NCBI GenBank assembly: GCA_028710385.1
Contig: JAQTUC010000091.1
Location: 1-5,975 of the forward strand
From: Candidatus Omnitrophota bacterium
GTDB lineage: Bacteria; Omnitrophota; Gorgyraeia; Duberdicusellales; 4484-171
Direction of reading: 5' to 3'
Length of the DNA: 5,975 nucleotides
Shown: positions 5,658-5,975 of the stretch, in pieces
Position numbering within the stretch: the stretch's first letter is position 1
How the letters are laid out: each line of letters begins with the position of its first letter
Translations under genes and position numbers: made by a program
Notes under the pieces: model-generated
The model's input: the letters and a program-made list of their open reading frames with translations, nothing else
Told to the model about the DNA's origin: nothing
The model's database searches: none

Positions 5658-5975
5658 ATGAGCAAAAAACTTAAAATATATCTGAAGCTGCATTGGATAA
5701 AAGTATTGTTAATCGCCATAGGCGTTGTCGCTGTCATCCTCCTTTTTATCGTTGTTTCTGTCGGCCTGTATCACTTTGCCACAATTGAATCATTTTATAG
5801 AAAGTGGCTGTGGTCACAGATGCCTTCCCAGATATTCCTCTATCTTGTTGTCGGCTCTATATCGGCAGCCATAAGCACATTCATCTGGATTTATTTTGTT
5901 TTCGGCGGCGGCTTCGCCAGAATGGGGCAGAAAAAAGTAAGGCCGGAAGAGGTAAATATCCGCTGGACAGATGTT
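5658..5975 (+). CDS. Membrane protein with two N-terminal helices, probable membrane-anchored AAA+ ATPase (partial, runs off the right edge)
   Basis: The first 106 codons are visible, with no stop before the edge. The ATG at 5658 has AAAAAGG (5644-5650) 7 nt upstream. A basic start (MSKKLKIYLKLHWIK) is followed by a membrane helix at about 14-38, a short loop of about 20 residues (39-58) and a second helix at about 60-83. Then comes a glycine-rich, basic juxtamembrane stretch (FGGGFARMGQKK) and EEVNIRWTDV at 97-106. In AAA+ proteins a segment of the form V-W/F-DV immediately precedes the IGG/AG-x-x-E/D-A-K helix at the beginning of the ATPase domain. The two-helix anchor followed by this segment recalls FtsH-like or other membrane-tethered AAA+ proteins. 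The Walker motifs lie beyond the window, so the ATPase call is inference. The loop between the helices is much shorter than the usual FtsH periplasmic domain, and FtsH itself is not claimed. Confidence 0.7.
   Translation, partial: MSKKLKIYLKLHWIKVLLIAIGVVAVILLFIVVSVGLYHFATIESFYRKWLWSQMPSQIFLYLVVGSISAAISTFIWIYFVFGGGFARMGQKKVRPEEVNIRWTDV

Noticed and set aside
1..5975. Search for tRNA, rRNA, CRISPR arrays, insertion sequences, toxin-antitoxin or defence genes
   Set aside because: No cloverleaf, regular spacer-repeat array, transposase or terminal inverted repeats were seen; the window is almost fully covered by ordinary metabolic, transport and membrane genes.

Overview
The window is a compact, gene-dense bacterial segment with moderate-to-low GC. 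It holds five genes on the minus strand, read right to left, and one divergent gene on the plus strand that runs off the right edge. Several genes have clear Shine-Dalgarno sites. The set is a lipoprotein-anchored sugar-binding protein, two CUT1-type permeases and a large secreted protein with TPR-like and glycosidase-like parts. This fits a free-living carbohydrate-using bacterium with a diderm-style or uncultured-lineage flavour (for example Omnitrophota, Elusimicrobiota or another PVC-related group). That placement is a guess from gene style only; no rRNA or other taxonomic marker is present.

Layout. Positions 1-1403 (minus) hold the N-terminal 467 residues of an exported protein that continues past the left edge. 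It has a signal peptide, helical TPR-like repeats, and then what looks like the first strand of a TIM-barrel glycoside hydrolase followed by two calcium-loop-like motifs. Positions 1400-2278 (minus) encode the MalG-type permease, 2262-3161 (minus) the MalF-type permease, and 3188-4477 (minus) the sugar-binding lipoprotein. These four genes are 26 bp apart or overlapping and form one operon, transcribed from a probable promoter near 4526-4554. No ABC ATPase gene lies between them, so the transporter must use an ATPase encoded to the left of the window or elsewhere. Positions 4581-5432 (minus) encode PurU, formyltetrahydrofolate deformylase, which is probably a separate unit with its own AT-rich promoter.

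The 225-bp divergent region 5433-5657 contains the purU promoter, three short palindromes side by side (5501-5541), and a TTGACA-containing promoter whose -10 area is a tandem 12-bp duplication. The plus-strand gene from 5658 encodes two membrane helices and then a sequence resembling the entry into an AAA+ ATPase domain; only its first 106 residues are visible.

Working model: the SBP captures an oligosaccharide or sugar, the permease pair imports it, and the secreted protein translated in coupling with the second permease acts on the same glycan outside the cytoplasm. PurU and the membrane protein are housekeeping-type neighbours with no evident link to sugar uptake. The most distinctive element is the exported TPR/glycosidase-like protein. 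Nothing here looks like a mobile element, CRISPR array or RNA gene.
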